In this document: positions 1 through 8,626 of the stretch, piece after piece
Layout of the letters: the number at the start of each line of letters is the position of its first letter
Numbering within the stretch: the stretch's first letter is position 1
Origin: an uncultured Collinsella sp.
GTDB taxonomy: Bacteria; Actinomycetota; Coriobacteriia; Coriobacteriales; Coriobacteriaceae
Reading direction: 5' to 3'
DNA length: 64,000 nucleotides
Assembly: GCA_900541685.1 (NCBI GenBank)
Contig: UQKM01000009.1
Span: 1-64,000, forward strand
Made by a program: the position numbers and the translations under genes
The notes under the pieces: generated by a model
The model's input: the letters and a program-made list of their open reading frames with translations, nothing else
Told to the model about the DNA's origin: nothing
Database searches by the model: none

Positions 1-298
1 ACGAGCGGGGGCTCCTATCTTTTTAGTGCCCTCGGATTGGGTCATAGTGTCTGTCTGCGACAAAACATCGGCGTTGTTATGGGTGGTCGTTGAGGATGTT
101 CTTAAATGACTACTTGAATTGCTAATTTGTGCGGGTTGTGGTTTTGTGACCTGCTGATATTAAAGATACTGTACAACTGTACACTAACTCATCTTCGTAG
201 TATATTGCTACCCGCAAAACTCAATACCATTGTGCCGCGAGGCACTAAAGCGCCTACGTACAATGGTTTTTGATAGTACGATTTGATTCAACGACAGG
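1..298. other. Upstream non-coding region with hairpin
   Basis: No gene is seen here. A hairpin has arms ACCATTGT (226-233) and ACAATGGT (260-267) followed by a T run, so it could be a terminator for an unseen upstream gene or a leader structure of the following gene. Two copies of TGTACA lie side by side near 171-184 and could be a small operator. Nothing else is recognisable. Confidence 0.4.
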
Positions 299-3088
299 AT
301 GGATGGTCCAAGCGTGAGTCTCGGCAGCAAACTATCCGATGCAAAGGTCTCCTTTGCGATATTCAAGCGCGACATTAAGCGACTGCTTGTGAACCCCGTC
401 GCCTTGGTGGTTACCCTGGGCGTGTGCGTTATCCCCTCGCTGTACGCTTGGTACAACATCGTGGCTAACTGGGATCCATATGGAAACACCCAGGGCATTA
501 AAATCGCTATCGCCAACAACGATCAGGGCACCCAGAACGACCTAGTGGGCGAGCTCAATGCGGGCGATAAGGTGGTCGACCAGCTCAAGGAAAACGATCA
601 GCTGGGCTGGACCTTCGTCGATTCGGCCGCCGATGCCAAAGAGGGCGTCGAGAGCGGGGAATACTACGCGGCGATCGTAATCCCCAAGAACTTCTCCGAC
701 AATCTGGTCTCGATGCTCGACGGCAACTACCATCAGCCCAAGCTTACGTACTACGCCAATGAGAAGAAGAGCGCCATTGCGCCCAAGGTCACCGATACCG
801 GTGCCAACACCATCGAGGAGCAGATCAACTCGGAGTTTGTCTCCACGGTGGGCGAGACCGTTGCCAGTATTGCCAAGGATGCCGGAGTCGATTTAAAGGA
901 CAAGGCAACCCAGACTCAGGATTCGCTGGCAAGCTCGGTGTCCGAGGCATCCGATACCTTGGGCGAGGTACGCGATTCGATTGGCGACATGAATGCCGCC
1001 ATCGATAAGACGAGTGGTTCCATTGACTCAGCAGATGCAGCACTTGCCGGTCTGCAGGGTCAGGCGCCGTCGCTGACGCAGGCGATCTCCCAGGGCAACG
1101 ACCTGCTGGGCGAGGCTCGCGCCACGGCGGGTAACTCCATCGCCTCGCTCTCCAAGGCGCTCTCGGAAGGCAGCCTTGCGCTCACCAAGACGTCGGCTTC
1201 CGCGAATGCTGCCATCGGCAAGTTGACGGGCACGGTCACATCTACGACCACCCGCATCGATAACTCGCTCGAGTCTCTCCAGGCAACGATCGATCACAAT
1301 AAGGCCGTTATCGGGCACTTGGAAATTCTCGTCAATGACACGTCGACGGGTTCCAAGGAAATTGACGCGCGCATTGTAGCGACCATCGATTTGCTTCGAG
1401 AGCAGAATGAAAAGCTTCAGAGCGTTAAGGACGGTCTGTCCGCGCAGTCGAGCGCCATGGCAAATGATGCCGCGGCTGTCTCGGGCGCCAGCGACGCTAT
1501 CAATAACGCAATTCAGACCGGTGCGACCAACCTTGGCCAGGCCCAGACGGACCTGGGTCAAAACGCGCTGCCGAAGGCCTCGAGCGCGCTCGATTCCTTT
1601 GCGGCCGTCTCGGGCGATCTGACGGGAATCGTATCTGGCCTCACGCCTACCATTGCAAGTGCACGCGGTACGCTTTCGCAGCTCGATGCCACGCTCGGTC
1701 AGGCCAAGACCACCTTGGCCCAAACCGACGTCTCCCTTGCCAAGGTCCAGGACAAGCTTGCAACCGCCGCTAACGACATCGCGGCGCTGCAGACCTCTGA
1801 GTCTATGGGCGAGTTAGCCGACCTCATGGACGTCGACGTCAATGACGTGGCAGATTTCATGGCATCTCCGGTTGAGCTGACGTCCAAGTCAATCTATCCG
1901 GTCAAGAGCTTTGGCTCGGGCATCGCGCCCTTCTACACCAATCTGGCGCTGTGGGTAGGCGGCTATGTGCTCATCGCCATCTACAAGCTCGAGGTCGACC
2001 GCGAGGGCATCGGTAGCTTTACAGCGCGTCAGGGCTACTTTGGCCGCTGGCTGCTGCTGGTGATCCTGGGCGCGTTCCAGGCCATTATCGTTACGGTGGG
2101 CGACCTGGTCATTGGCGTTCAGTGCGTCAATCCGCTGCTCTTTGTGCTGGGCGGCATCGCTATCTCGTTCGCCTACGTCAACATCATCTACGCGCTGTCC
2201 ACCACCTTTAAGCATATCGGTAAAGCCATTGGCGTCATCCTCGTCATTGTGCAGATCCCCGGCTCGTCGGGCATGTATCCTATCGAGATGATGCCCGGCT
2301 TCTTCCAGTGGCTGCATCCGCTGCTGCCCTTTACCTATGGCATCAACCTGCTGCGCGAGACCGTCGGCGGCATGTACTCGTTCAACTACCTGTTCAACCT
2401 GTGCATTCTGGGCGTGTTCCTTATCATCGCGCTCTTTATCGGTCTGCAGCTGCGCCCGTTGCTGCTCAACCTCAACCTGCTCTTTGATAAGCAGCTTTCC
2501 ACGACGGGCCTCATGATCTGCGAGTCCAACGACCTGCCGCGCCAGCGCTATTCGCTGCGCACGGCCATGCGCGTCATGCTCGATTCGGATTCGTACCGTC
2601 GCGAGCTGCTCGATCATGCCGTGGCGTTTGAGCATCGCTACCCGTACTACATCAAGGGCGGTTTTGCCGCCGTGGTAGGCGTGCAGGTTCTGCTCTTTGT
2701 GCTCTCGACGGTGCTCGATATCGACAATAACGGCAAGATCATCCTGCTCGTTATCTGGATCATTTCGGTTATCGCCATCTGTGGCTGGCTCATCAACATC
2801 GAGTACATCCGTGCGAGCCTCAATACCCAGATGCGTATCTCGGCGCTTTCGGACGAGGATCTTCGCCGTGAAATGCGCGAGCACACGGCTGCCATTCCTG
2901 CCGCTCGTCGCATGTTTGGTCTCAACGCCAGCGAGCGGGGCACCAAGGACAGCGAACAGCCCACGAGCCGTCTGCCGCATATCGGTGCGCATCGTAAAGC
3001 TCATGATGCCGACGGCGTTGACAACGTAAACGGAAACGACGGGGATACCACCCCGCTCGGCAAGCACTCCAAAGGAGGTGAGGCATAA
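299..3088 (+). CDS. YhgE/Pip domain membrane protein, long form
   Basis: This is a 929-residue membrane protein of the YhgE/Pip (phage infection protein) family, related to the ABC-2 type permease fold; its substrate is unknown. An N-terminal membrane segment (about residues 30-55) carries the family block SLYAWYNIVANWDPYGN. A large extracytoplasmic Ala/Ser/Asp-rich region rich in predicted coiled coil (about 170-510) follows, then several membrane segments from about 540 to 740. Unlike its neighbour it has a further C-terminal part of about 190 residues, with two more membrane segments and a charged tail. It abuts the next paralogue directly, and the ribosome binding site of that gene lies inside this gene's last codons, so the pair is almost certainly co-transcribed and may form a complex. 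The start is the ATG before GATGGTCC; a GTG five codons on is also possible. Confidence 0.85.
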   Translation: MDGPSVSLGSKLSDAKVSFAIFKRDIKRLLVNPVALVVTLGVCVIPSLYAWYNIVANWDPYGNTQGIKIAIANNDQGTQNDLVGELNAGDKVVDQLKENDQLGWTFVDSAADAKEGVESGEYYAAIVIPKNFSDNLVSMLDGNYHQPKLTYYANEKKSAIAPKVTDTGANTIEEQINSEFVSTVGETVASIAKDAGVDLKDKATQTQDSLASSVSEASDTLGEVRDSIGDMNAAIDKTSGSIDSADAALAGLQGQAPSLTQAISQGNDLLGEARATAGNSIASLSKALSEGSLALTKTSASANAAIGKLTGTVTSTTTRIDNSLESLQATIDHNKAVIGHLEILVNDTSTGSKEIDARIVATIDLLREQNEKLQSVKDGLSAQSSAMANDAAAVSGASDAINNAIQTGATNLGQAQTDLGQNALPKASSALDSFAAVSGDLTGIVSGLTPTIASARGTLSQLDATLGQAKTTLAQTDVSLAKVQDKLATAANDIAALQTSESMGELADLMDVDVNDVADFMASPVELTSKSIYPVKSFGSGIAPFYTNLALWVGGYVLIAIYKLEVDREGIGSFTARQGYFGRWLLLVILGAFQAIIVTVGDLVIGVQCVNPLLFVLGGIAISFAYVNIIYALSTTFKHIGKAIGVILVIVQIPGSSGMYPIEMMPGFFQWLHPLLPFTYGINLLRETVGGMYSFNYLFNLCILGVFLIIALFIGLQLRPLLLNLNLLFDKQLSTTGLMICESNDLPRQRYSLRTAMRVMLDSDSYRRELLDHAVAFEHRYPYYIKGGFAAVVGVQVLLFVLSTVLDIDNNGKIILLVIWIISVIAICGWLINIEYIRASLNTQMRISALSDEDLRREMREHTAAIPAARRMFGLNASERGTKDSEQPTSRLPHIGAHRKAHDADGVDNVNGNDGDTTPLGKHSKGGEA

Positions 3089-5278
3089 ATGAAGAACATC
3101 CTGCACCTGTTTAAGCGTGATGTCCAAAACGTGTCTCGCTCCGTGATCGGCATGGTCGTCGTGATGGGCCTGATCATCGTTCCGTGTCTCTATGCATGGT
3201 TTAACATCGCCGGCAGCTGGGATCCCTACGGCAATACCGGCAACCTTAAGATTGCAGTGGTCAACACCGACGAGGGCTACGAGAGTGATCTGATTCCCGT
3301 CGAGGTCAACGTGGGCGAAAACGTAACCGCCACCCTGCGCGGCAATGAGAACTTCGACTGGGTCGTCCTCAACGACCGCGATAAGGCGATTGAGGGCGTT
3401 AAGTCGGGCGCATACTACGCTGCCGTCGTTATCCCTAAAACGTTTAGCGCCGACATGATGACGCTTTTCTCGACCGAGGTGAAGCACGCCGATATCGAGT
3501 TCTACGAGAACCAGAAGGCCAACGCCATCGCCCAGATCGTGACCGAAAAGGGTTCGAGCGCCGTCCAGAGCCAGGTGAATGAGACCTTTACCAAGACCAT
3601 CACGACCATCGGTCTTAAAACCGTGTCCAGCCTGCTCGACTATATGAGCACCGACCAGGTGAGCAACTTTATCGCCAATCTGTCCTCGGCGCTCGGTGAT
3701 TCGGTCCAGGACCTGCAGGACGTTCAGGCCAGCGCAACGTCGCTTGCGGGCATTTTGAGCTCCACGTCCGATTCGCTGACGTCGGCGAGCGGCATGCTCA
3801 AGCAGACGGGCACCGTCGACGAGTCGACGAAGCAGCTGATGGAGCACGCCAAGAGCGGCATCAATGATTCCAAGGAAGCGCTCAAGGCCGCCAACGATGT
3901 CGTTGACGCGGCGATTGACGGAAGCGCGGGCTCGTTCGACAACGTATCCGCCGAGCTTGCGAAGGCATTGGGCACCGCAAACCAGCATGTGCACCTTACG
4001 GTGTCCCAACTCAACGATGCCGCTGCGGCCCTCGATGCGCGCGCCAAGGATATCGATGCGATGGCCGATCAGCTCCGCAACCTTGCCGACCAGGTGAGTG
4101 ATGACAAGCTCAAAGACGGTCTCGAGTCCGCTGCGACGTCGCTGGGCAGAATTGCCGTGGAGTACCGCAACAATGCGAAGGACCTGACGGCGACCGCAAA
4201 GTCCCTTTCGGACGGCATGGCGGAGGTCAACAACTCGCGTGCCGAGGTCGACCAGGCCATCGCCGATGCCAAGGCGGGTATCTCGGGAGCCAAGTCCGAC
4301 TACGATTCCACGTTCTCGGTTAAGGCCAAGGAGCTCAAGAAGACCATTTCGGGCGTTCTGGATTCCCTGAACGGTATCTCGGGTGACTTGGATAGCGCTG
4401 TGAGCGGTCTGACCGACGCATCCGGTTCGCTGGCAAAGGGCCTCTCCAAGGCTGCAAAGCTGGTCAACAAGGCTTCTGATCAGCTGGGTGAGGCATCGGA
4501 CAAGATCAGCGCCTTTAAGGACGAGCTCGATGGCGCCCTGATGTCGGACGACCTTGCCACGATCAAGACGATGATCGGCAACGATCCCGAGGGTTTGGCC
4601 GTGTCGCTTTCCGGCCCCGTCGCGCTCGACCGCAAGCCGGTCTATCCGATCCGCAATTACGGTTCGGCCATGGCGCCGTTCTATACGATCCTGTCGCTGT
4701 GGGTCGGCTCGATCGTGCTGGCGGCCATGATGAAGGTATCGGTTGACGATGAGCTCATCAACGAGCTGATCCCCGTGCGCCTGCACGAGATCTACCTGGG
4801 CCGCTACCTGTTCTTTGGAGGTCTGGCCCTGCTGCAGGCGACACTCGTGTGCGCGGGCGACATCCTGTTCTTTGGCATCCAATGCGACAACCCGCTGCAG
4901 TTTGTGCTGGCGGGCTGGGTCGCGAGTCTCGTGTTCTCCAATATCGTCTACACGCTCACGGTTTCGTTTGGCGATATCGGCAAGGCGCTCGCTGTCGTGC
5001 TGTTGGTCATGCAGGTCGGCGGTTCAGGCGGTACGTTCCCCATCGAGATGACCGGCCCCGTGTTCCAGGCGATCTACCCGTTCCTGCCGTTTACCCACGG
5101 CATCAACGCCATGCACGCCGCCATGGCTGGCGCCTACCATATGGAGTACTGGATTGAGCTGGGTATCTTGGCGAGCTACCTGATTCCGTCGCTGGCCCTT
5201 GGCGTCGTCTTCCGCCGCCCGGTCATCAAAGCCAACGACTGGATCATCGAAAAGCTTGAAAGCACGAAGCTTATTTAG
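3089..5278 (+). CDS. YhgE/Pip domain membrane protein, short form
   Basis: This 729-residue paralogue of the preceding gene has the same plan: a short cytoplasmic start, one membrane segment ending in SLYAWFNIAGSWDPYGN, a long extracytoplasmic coiled-coil-rich domain (about 160-500), and a bundle of membrane segments to the C terminus. It lacks the extra C-terminal module of its partner. The ribosome binding site AAAGGAGGTG is a near-perfect anti-Shine-Dalgarno match and sits in the last codons of the upstream gene, one base-pair-tight operon junction. Family members take part in export or in phage adsorption, but no substrate can be read from the sequence. A GC-rich hairpin with a T tail closes the operon. 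Confidence 0.85.
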   Translation: MKNILHLFKRDVQNVSRSVIGMVVVMGLIIVPCLYAWFNIAGSWDPYGNTGNLKIAVVNTDEGYESDLIPVEVNVGENVTATLRGNENFDWVVLNDRDKAIEGVKSGAYYAAVVIPKTFSADMMTLFSTEVKHADIEFYENQKANAIAQIVTEKGSSAVQSQVNETFTKTITTIGLKTVSSLLDYMSTDQVSNFIANLSSALGDSVQDLQDVQASATSLAGILSSTSDSLTSASGMLKQTGTVDESTKQLMEHAKSGINDSKEALKAANDVVDAAIDGSAGSFDNVSAELAKALGTANQHVHLTVSQLNDAAAALDARAKDIDAMADQLRNLADQVSDDKLKDGLESAATSLGRIAVEYRNNAKDLTATAKSLSDGMAEVNNSRAEVDQAIADAKAGISGAKSDYDSTFSVKAKELKKTISGVLDSLNGISGDLDSAVSGLTDASGSLAKGLSKAAKLVNKASDQLGEASDKISAFKDELDGALMSDDLATIKTMIGNDPEGLAVSLSGPVALDRKPVYPIRNYGSAMAPFYTILSLWVGSIVLAAMMKVSVDDELINELIPVRLHEIYLGRYLFFGGLALLQATLVCAGDILFFGIQCDNPLQFVLAGWVASLVFSNIVYTLTVSFGDIGKALAVVLLVMQVGGSGGTFPIEMTGPVFQAIYPFLPFTHGINAMHAAMAGAYHMEYWIELGILASYLIPSLALGVVFRRPVIKANDWIIEKLESTKLI

Positions 5279-5373
5279 TGCAACAGCGTGACATTGACAA
5301 AACATCGAGGTTCACTTTGCTGACGCTTTAGTGGGCTGGATTGCGGTGCAACGCTGGTTGTTGCTACAGTAGC

Positions 5374-5407
5374 GGGGCGTGCCGGGGGTCCGGCGCGTCC
5401 CGTTTTT
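5374..5407 (+). terminator. Intrinsic terminator after the YhgE/Pip pair
   Basis: A GC-rich stem (GGGGCGTGCCGG pairing with CCGGCGCGTCCC, allowing wobble) is followed by GTTTTT. A second small inverted repeat (GCACGC/GCGTGC) lies between here and the next gene. Confidence 0.7.
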
Positions 5408-5478
5408 ATTTGACCATGAGGCGGCACGCAGCCATACGCGTGCGGACACCACGCCCAGTTTGAGTGTGAGGATGTTCC

Positions 5479-6462
5479 ATGGCCCAATACGCTGCCAACG
5501 AAATTGAAAACATGCCCGATAGCCCTGTTGCTCGCGAGGACCTGGGTGCGGGCGGCACCTCCCGTGGTGCCGGTGCTCGTTCGCCGTTGTTCTGGAAGGT
5601 TCTGCTCCTTTCGGTGGCGGTCATCTGGGGCTACTCCTTTACCACTATGAAGGACGCACTCGGCACCATTCCGGTGTTCGCGCTGCTCTATGTACGTTTT
5701 CTGCCCGCAGCGTTGGTCATGTTTGCCGTCTTCCACAAGCGCATCATCGCGCACCTCAACGCTCGCAACCTGATCGTTGGCCTGAGTATGGGCGTGCTCA
5801 TGTGGGCGGCCTATGCGCTGCAGACGGTCGGTCTGGCACATACTACGGCGGGCAAGAATGCTTTTTTGACGGGCACGTATTGCATCCTTGTGCCGTTCGC
5901 GAGCTATTTCCTGAGCGGCGAAAAGCTCACGCGCTACAACTTGGGTGCCGCGCTGCTGTGCCTAGCGGGTATTGGCCTCGTCGCACTCGATAGCGTTGAA
6001 TTCAACATTGGTGACGTCATTACGCTGGCGGGTGCGGCCTTTTTCGCCATCCAGATGGCGGTGACTGCCAAGTACGGTCGCAAAATGGACATCAACGTCA
6101 TCACGTTTTGGATGTTTGTGGGCAACGGCGTGCTGAGCCTGGCAACGTCGCTGCTATTCGAGACCCAAGCGCCTCTGTCCGTGTGGACGCCGAGCTTTAT
6201 CAGTGCGATGGCGTTTCTCTCGGTGGGCTGCACATGCGCGGCTCTGCTCATCCAAAACGTCGGCCTGGCGCATGTCCCGGCCTCGACGGGCTCGCTGCTC
6301 CTTTCGATGGAGTCCCCTTCGGGCGTGTTGTTTTCGGTGCTGCTGATGGGGGAGGCGCTCACCTCGCGCCTGCTCGCCGGCTTTGCGCTCATCTTCCTGT
6401 CGATTATCTTGAGCGAGACTCACTTCGATTTTTTGCGTCGAAAGCCGCGCCCGCAATTGTAA
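5479..6462 (+). CDS. EamA/DMT family transporter
   Basis: A 327-residue integral membrane protein of the drug/metabolite transporter superfamily with two tandem EamA repeats and about ten membrane helices. A hydrophilic N-terminal tail of about 35 residues precedes the first helix (WKVLLLSVAVIWGYSF). The family motif region around residues 110-125 (LMWAAYALQTVGLAHTTAGK) is typical of the RhaT/YdcZ-like exporters. The second repeat starts near residue 175 and ends with LTSRLLAGFALIFLSIILSE. It stands alone between two terminators. The substrate cannot be told; amino acid or metabolite export is usual in the family. Confidence 0.85.
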   Translation: MAQYAANEIENMPDSPVAREDLGAGGTSRGAGARSPLFWKVLLLSVAVIWGYSFTTMKDALGTIPVFALLYVRFLPAALVMFAVFHKRIIAHLNARNLIVGLSMGVLMWAAYALQTVGLAHTTAGKNAFLTGTYCILVPFASYFLSGEKLTRYNLGAALLCLAGIGLVALDSVEFNIGDVITLAGAAFFAIQMAVTAKYGRKMDINVITFWMFVGNGVLSLATSLLFETQAPLSVWTPSFISAMAFLSVGCTCAALLIQNVGLAHVPASTGSLLLSMESPSGVLFSVLLMGEALTSRLLAGFALIFLSIILSETHFDFLRRKPRPQL

Positions 6463-6473
6463 ACAACTTGTTG

Positions 6474-6500
6474 CGCCGCCCTCCCGGGGCGGCATTTTTT
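6474..6500 (+). terminator. Intrinsic terminator after the EamA gene
   Basis: The stem GCCGCCC/GGGGCGGC is followed by a run of six T. Confidence 0.8.
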
Positions 6501-6578
6501 ATGCCTCGCCCTTAAAGTAGTACCTTGCACTTTACGCTATCAAAGTGCTTGCTGCAAAAACGATACTGGAGGGCATCT

Positions 6579-7874
6579 ATGGCACCAGCTTTGTCCGATC
6601 TTCAACCGCAATCAGCGCCCAAGGCCACCGCCGCGGCGCAGACCGCTATCGGTGACGGTCTTGTTGCAGAAGCTCAGGCTTTTGCAGACGAGCTCGCTGC
6701 GTGGCGACACGATTTACACCAGATGCCCGAGCTGGGTAATAGCCTCCCACAGACCTCTGCGTATATTCAAGCGCGCCTGACCGAGATGGAAATCCCATTT
6801 GCCACGCTCGTCGATGGTTCCTGTGTCGTGGGCCTTGTCGGCGCCGGTGCCGCCGCGGCCCAGGGCAATGGCGTCTGCACGGACGAACAGGCCGGTACGG
6901 TCATCATGCTCCGTGGCGACATGGATGCCCTGCCCGTTGCCGAAGAGTCAGGCGAGCCTTTCGCCTCTACGAACGGCTGCATGCACGCATGCGGACACGA
7001 TATGCATGCGACGGCGCTGCTTGGTGCGGCGCGCCTGCTCAAGGCCCGCGAGTCCGCGCTTGTGGACGCCAACGCCACAGTTAAGTTGCTGTTCCAGCCG
7101 GGCGAGGAAACCTTTGAGGGTGCCCGCGCCGCCATCGCCGACGGTCTGCTGCAGAACCCGCGTCCCCAGGTCGCCTTTGCCATGCATGTCAATAGCCAGT
7201 CGCCGCTTGGCCTGGTGCTCTACGGCAGCCCGGCGCTCTCGGGCGTGTACGGTTTTCGCATCACGCTTCAGGGCAAGGGCGGCCATGGCTCGAGCCCCGA
7301 GATCTGCATCGACCCCATCACGGCCGGCGTCCATGTGCATTTGGCGCTTCAGGAGCTCATCTCCCGCGAGGTGCCGGCGGCCAAGGAGGTCGCGCTTACC
7401 GTTGGCAAGTTCGCCGGCGGTCAGGCCGCAAATGTCATTCCCGACACTTGTGTGCTCGAGGGAACGCTGCGTGGCTTCGATGTCGAGCTCATGGAGCGCC
7501 TCAAGGCCCGCATCGCGGAGGTCGTCAAAGGCGTTGCCACGACCTATCGTACGCCGGCGACTATTGAGACGCTCTCGGATGTTCCCCCGCTCGTACTCGA
7601 TGACGATATGACGCAGGCGTCGCTTGGCTACGTGGGCGCGGTGCTGCCCAAGTCCGCCTTCCTGCCGTTGTTCCACGCCATGGCGAGCGAGGACTTTGCG
7701 CTTATCTCGAGCGAGATCCCGAGCGCGTACTTTACCGTGGGCGCTGCTGTGACTGATACGGACGAGCATTTTGCTCAGCATCATCCCAAGGCACGTTTTA
7801 GCGATGCCGAGCTTCCCCTTGGCGCCGCGGCTTATGCCGCCGTCGCTTTGGGCTACATCGCCGACCACCGGTAG
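6579..7874 (+). CDS. M20 family metal-dependent amidohydrolase
   Basis: A 431-residue peptidase-family M20 enzyme of the N-acyl-amino-acid/hippurate hydrolase group (HipO/AbgB-like), likely cytoplasmic, cleaving an N-acyl amino acid or similar amide. Metal-site motifs are intact: RGDMDALP, HACGHDMHATALLG, the GEE of the catalytic base (PGEETFEGA), and MASEDFALIS near the C terminus. The dimerisation 'lid' domain lies between. The ATG at 6579 is chosen because CTGGAGGG sits at the right distance; an in-frame ATG 18 codons upstream has no good site. A short gap separates it from a degraded MFS gene that may once have supplied the substrate. Confidence 0.85.
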   Translation: MAPALSDLQPQSAPKATAAAQTAIGDGLVAEAQAFADELAAWRHDLHQMPELGNSLPQTSAYIQARLTEMEIPFATLVDGSCVVGLVGAGAAAAQGNGVCTDEQAGTVIMLRGDMDALPVAEESGEPFASTNGCMHACGHDMHATALLGAARLLKARESALVDANATVKLLFQPGEETFEGARAAIADGLLQNPRPQVAFAMHVNSQSPLGLVLYGSPALSGVYGFRITLQGKGGHGSSPEICIDPITAGVHVHLALQELISREVPAAKEVALTVGKFAGGQAANVIPDTCVLEGTLRGFDVELMERLKARIAEVVKGVATTYRTPATIETLSDVPPLVLDDDMTQASLGYVGAVLPKSAFLPLFHAMASEDFALISSEIPSAYFTVGAAVTDTDEHFAQHHPKARFSDAELPLGAAAYAAVALGYIADHR

Positions 7875-7913
7875 CACCCAATCTTGCTACTCGTTTGCTT
7901 AAAAAGGAACAGT

Positions 7914-8322
7914 ATGTCTCAGCAACGTAAGTTCTTCCCCGGCTGGCTCGTGGTGGCCTCCGGCTTTGTGATCATGGCCACGTGCTACACCATTTTCGTC
8001 AACTGCATGAGCCTGTTCCAGCCGTTGATCGTCAGCGACCTGGGCATTTCCCTTGCGCAGTACACCATCTCCAACGCCCACTATCGCTGCGTCTAAGCAG
8101 TTTGGCATGGCCGACCTGGGTAAGGTCACGGGCACCATTACCTCGCTCGAGATGGTTGGCGGCACGGTGGGCGCCATCGTCTCGGGAATACTGTTCGATG
8201 CCACGGGCTCCTTTACGAGCACATGGATCGTGTGTCTGGCGTGCTCGGTGGCAATGCTGGTGTTCCTGCTGGCGTCTGAGCCCATCGCGGCTAAGCTGCG
8301 CGCGAGCGTGGCGGGGGAGTAG
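7914..8322 (+). pseudogene. Remnant of an MFS transporter (internal deletion and frameshift)
   Basis: The first frame (7914-8096) encodes a normal MFS N terminus, KFFPGWLVVASGFVIMATCY, of the OxlT/formate-oxalate-like group, through the first helix and loop (GISLAQYTI), then stops. A second frame (from about 8080 to 8322) continues without a start of its own as a typical MFS C-terminal end (SKQFGMADLGKVTGTITS, followed by two helices). Together they make about 135 residues where a full transporter has about 400. Most of the gene has been deleted and the frame broken at the junction near 8080. It keeps a ribosome binding site (AAAAAGGAAC), so the loss may be recent. Confidence 0.75.
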
Positions 8323-8358
8323 GGACGACGTCGCTCGTAGCTCTTTGCCCCGTTTTGT

Positions 8359-8422
8359 CCGTGGCTGCCTTGGAAGCCGAATGGATGCTCGTACTGTCAT
8401 TCGGTTTCCCATGTAGCCACGG
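8359..8422. repeat. Long imperfect palindrome upstream of hisS
   Basis: The outer arms CCGTGGCT/AGCCACGG and inner arms GGAAGCCGAAT/ATTCGGTTTCC pair over about 25 bp. A smaller hairpin (CGGAT/ATCCG inside TTTCCG/CGGAA) follows at about 8445-8485. It is probably a palindromic repeat or a 3' end structure of the dead MFS gene. Confidence 0.55.
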
Positions 8423-8502
8423 GCTCAAGAGATGACCCGAAGTCTTTCCGTCCAACGGATTTTGTGATCCGAAGAGGCGGAAGGATTGCAGATTGCACAC
8501 CG

Positions 8503-8560
8503 CGGCGGCGCATCTGGCCGAACGAGTCCCCATACCCTCGTTCGGTCAGATGCACCGCCG
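8503..8560. terminator. Long hairpin, probable terminator before hisS
   Basis: Two 24-base arms (CGGCGGCGCATCTGG.. and its near-complement ending CAGATGCACCGCCG) enclose a ten-base loop and are followed by CTGTTTGTGTTTG. A -10 hexamer for hisS lies just downstream, so this structure most likely ends upstream transcription. Confidence 0.55.
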
Positions 8561-8578
8561 CTGTTTGTGTTTGTGCCG

Positions 8579-8584
8579 TATAAT
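8579..8584 (+). promoter_or_regulatory. -10 element of the hisS promoter
   Basis: A perfect TATAAT lies 43 bases before the hisS start codon. No convincing -35 is seen at 17 bp spacing. Confidence 0.45.
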
Positions 8585-8626
8585 GACCACTACCTATGAC
8601 GCGATACAAAAGAAAGGTGTTTGCCC

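Noticed and set aside
1889..4882. A 997-codon open frame on the minus strand opposite the YhgE/Pip genes, and similar long antisense frames opposite ppc (10210-12885), ebgA (22622-24904), feoB (29402-31639) and ligA (41998-44391).
   Set aside because: They mirror high-GC coding genes on the other strand, have unnatural His/Arg/Gln-rich compositions and no recognisable domains or good start sites. They are shadows of codon bias.
8490..8626. A T-box riboswitch before hisS, prompted by ACCGCGG in the 5' arm of a terminator-like hairpin.
   Set aside because: The bases before ACCGCG are GCAC, not the TGGN that must pair with the tRNA acceptor end. The rest of the T-box consensus is missing, and a TATAAT lies downstream of the hairpin.
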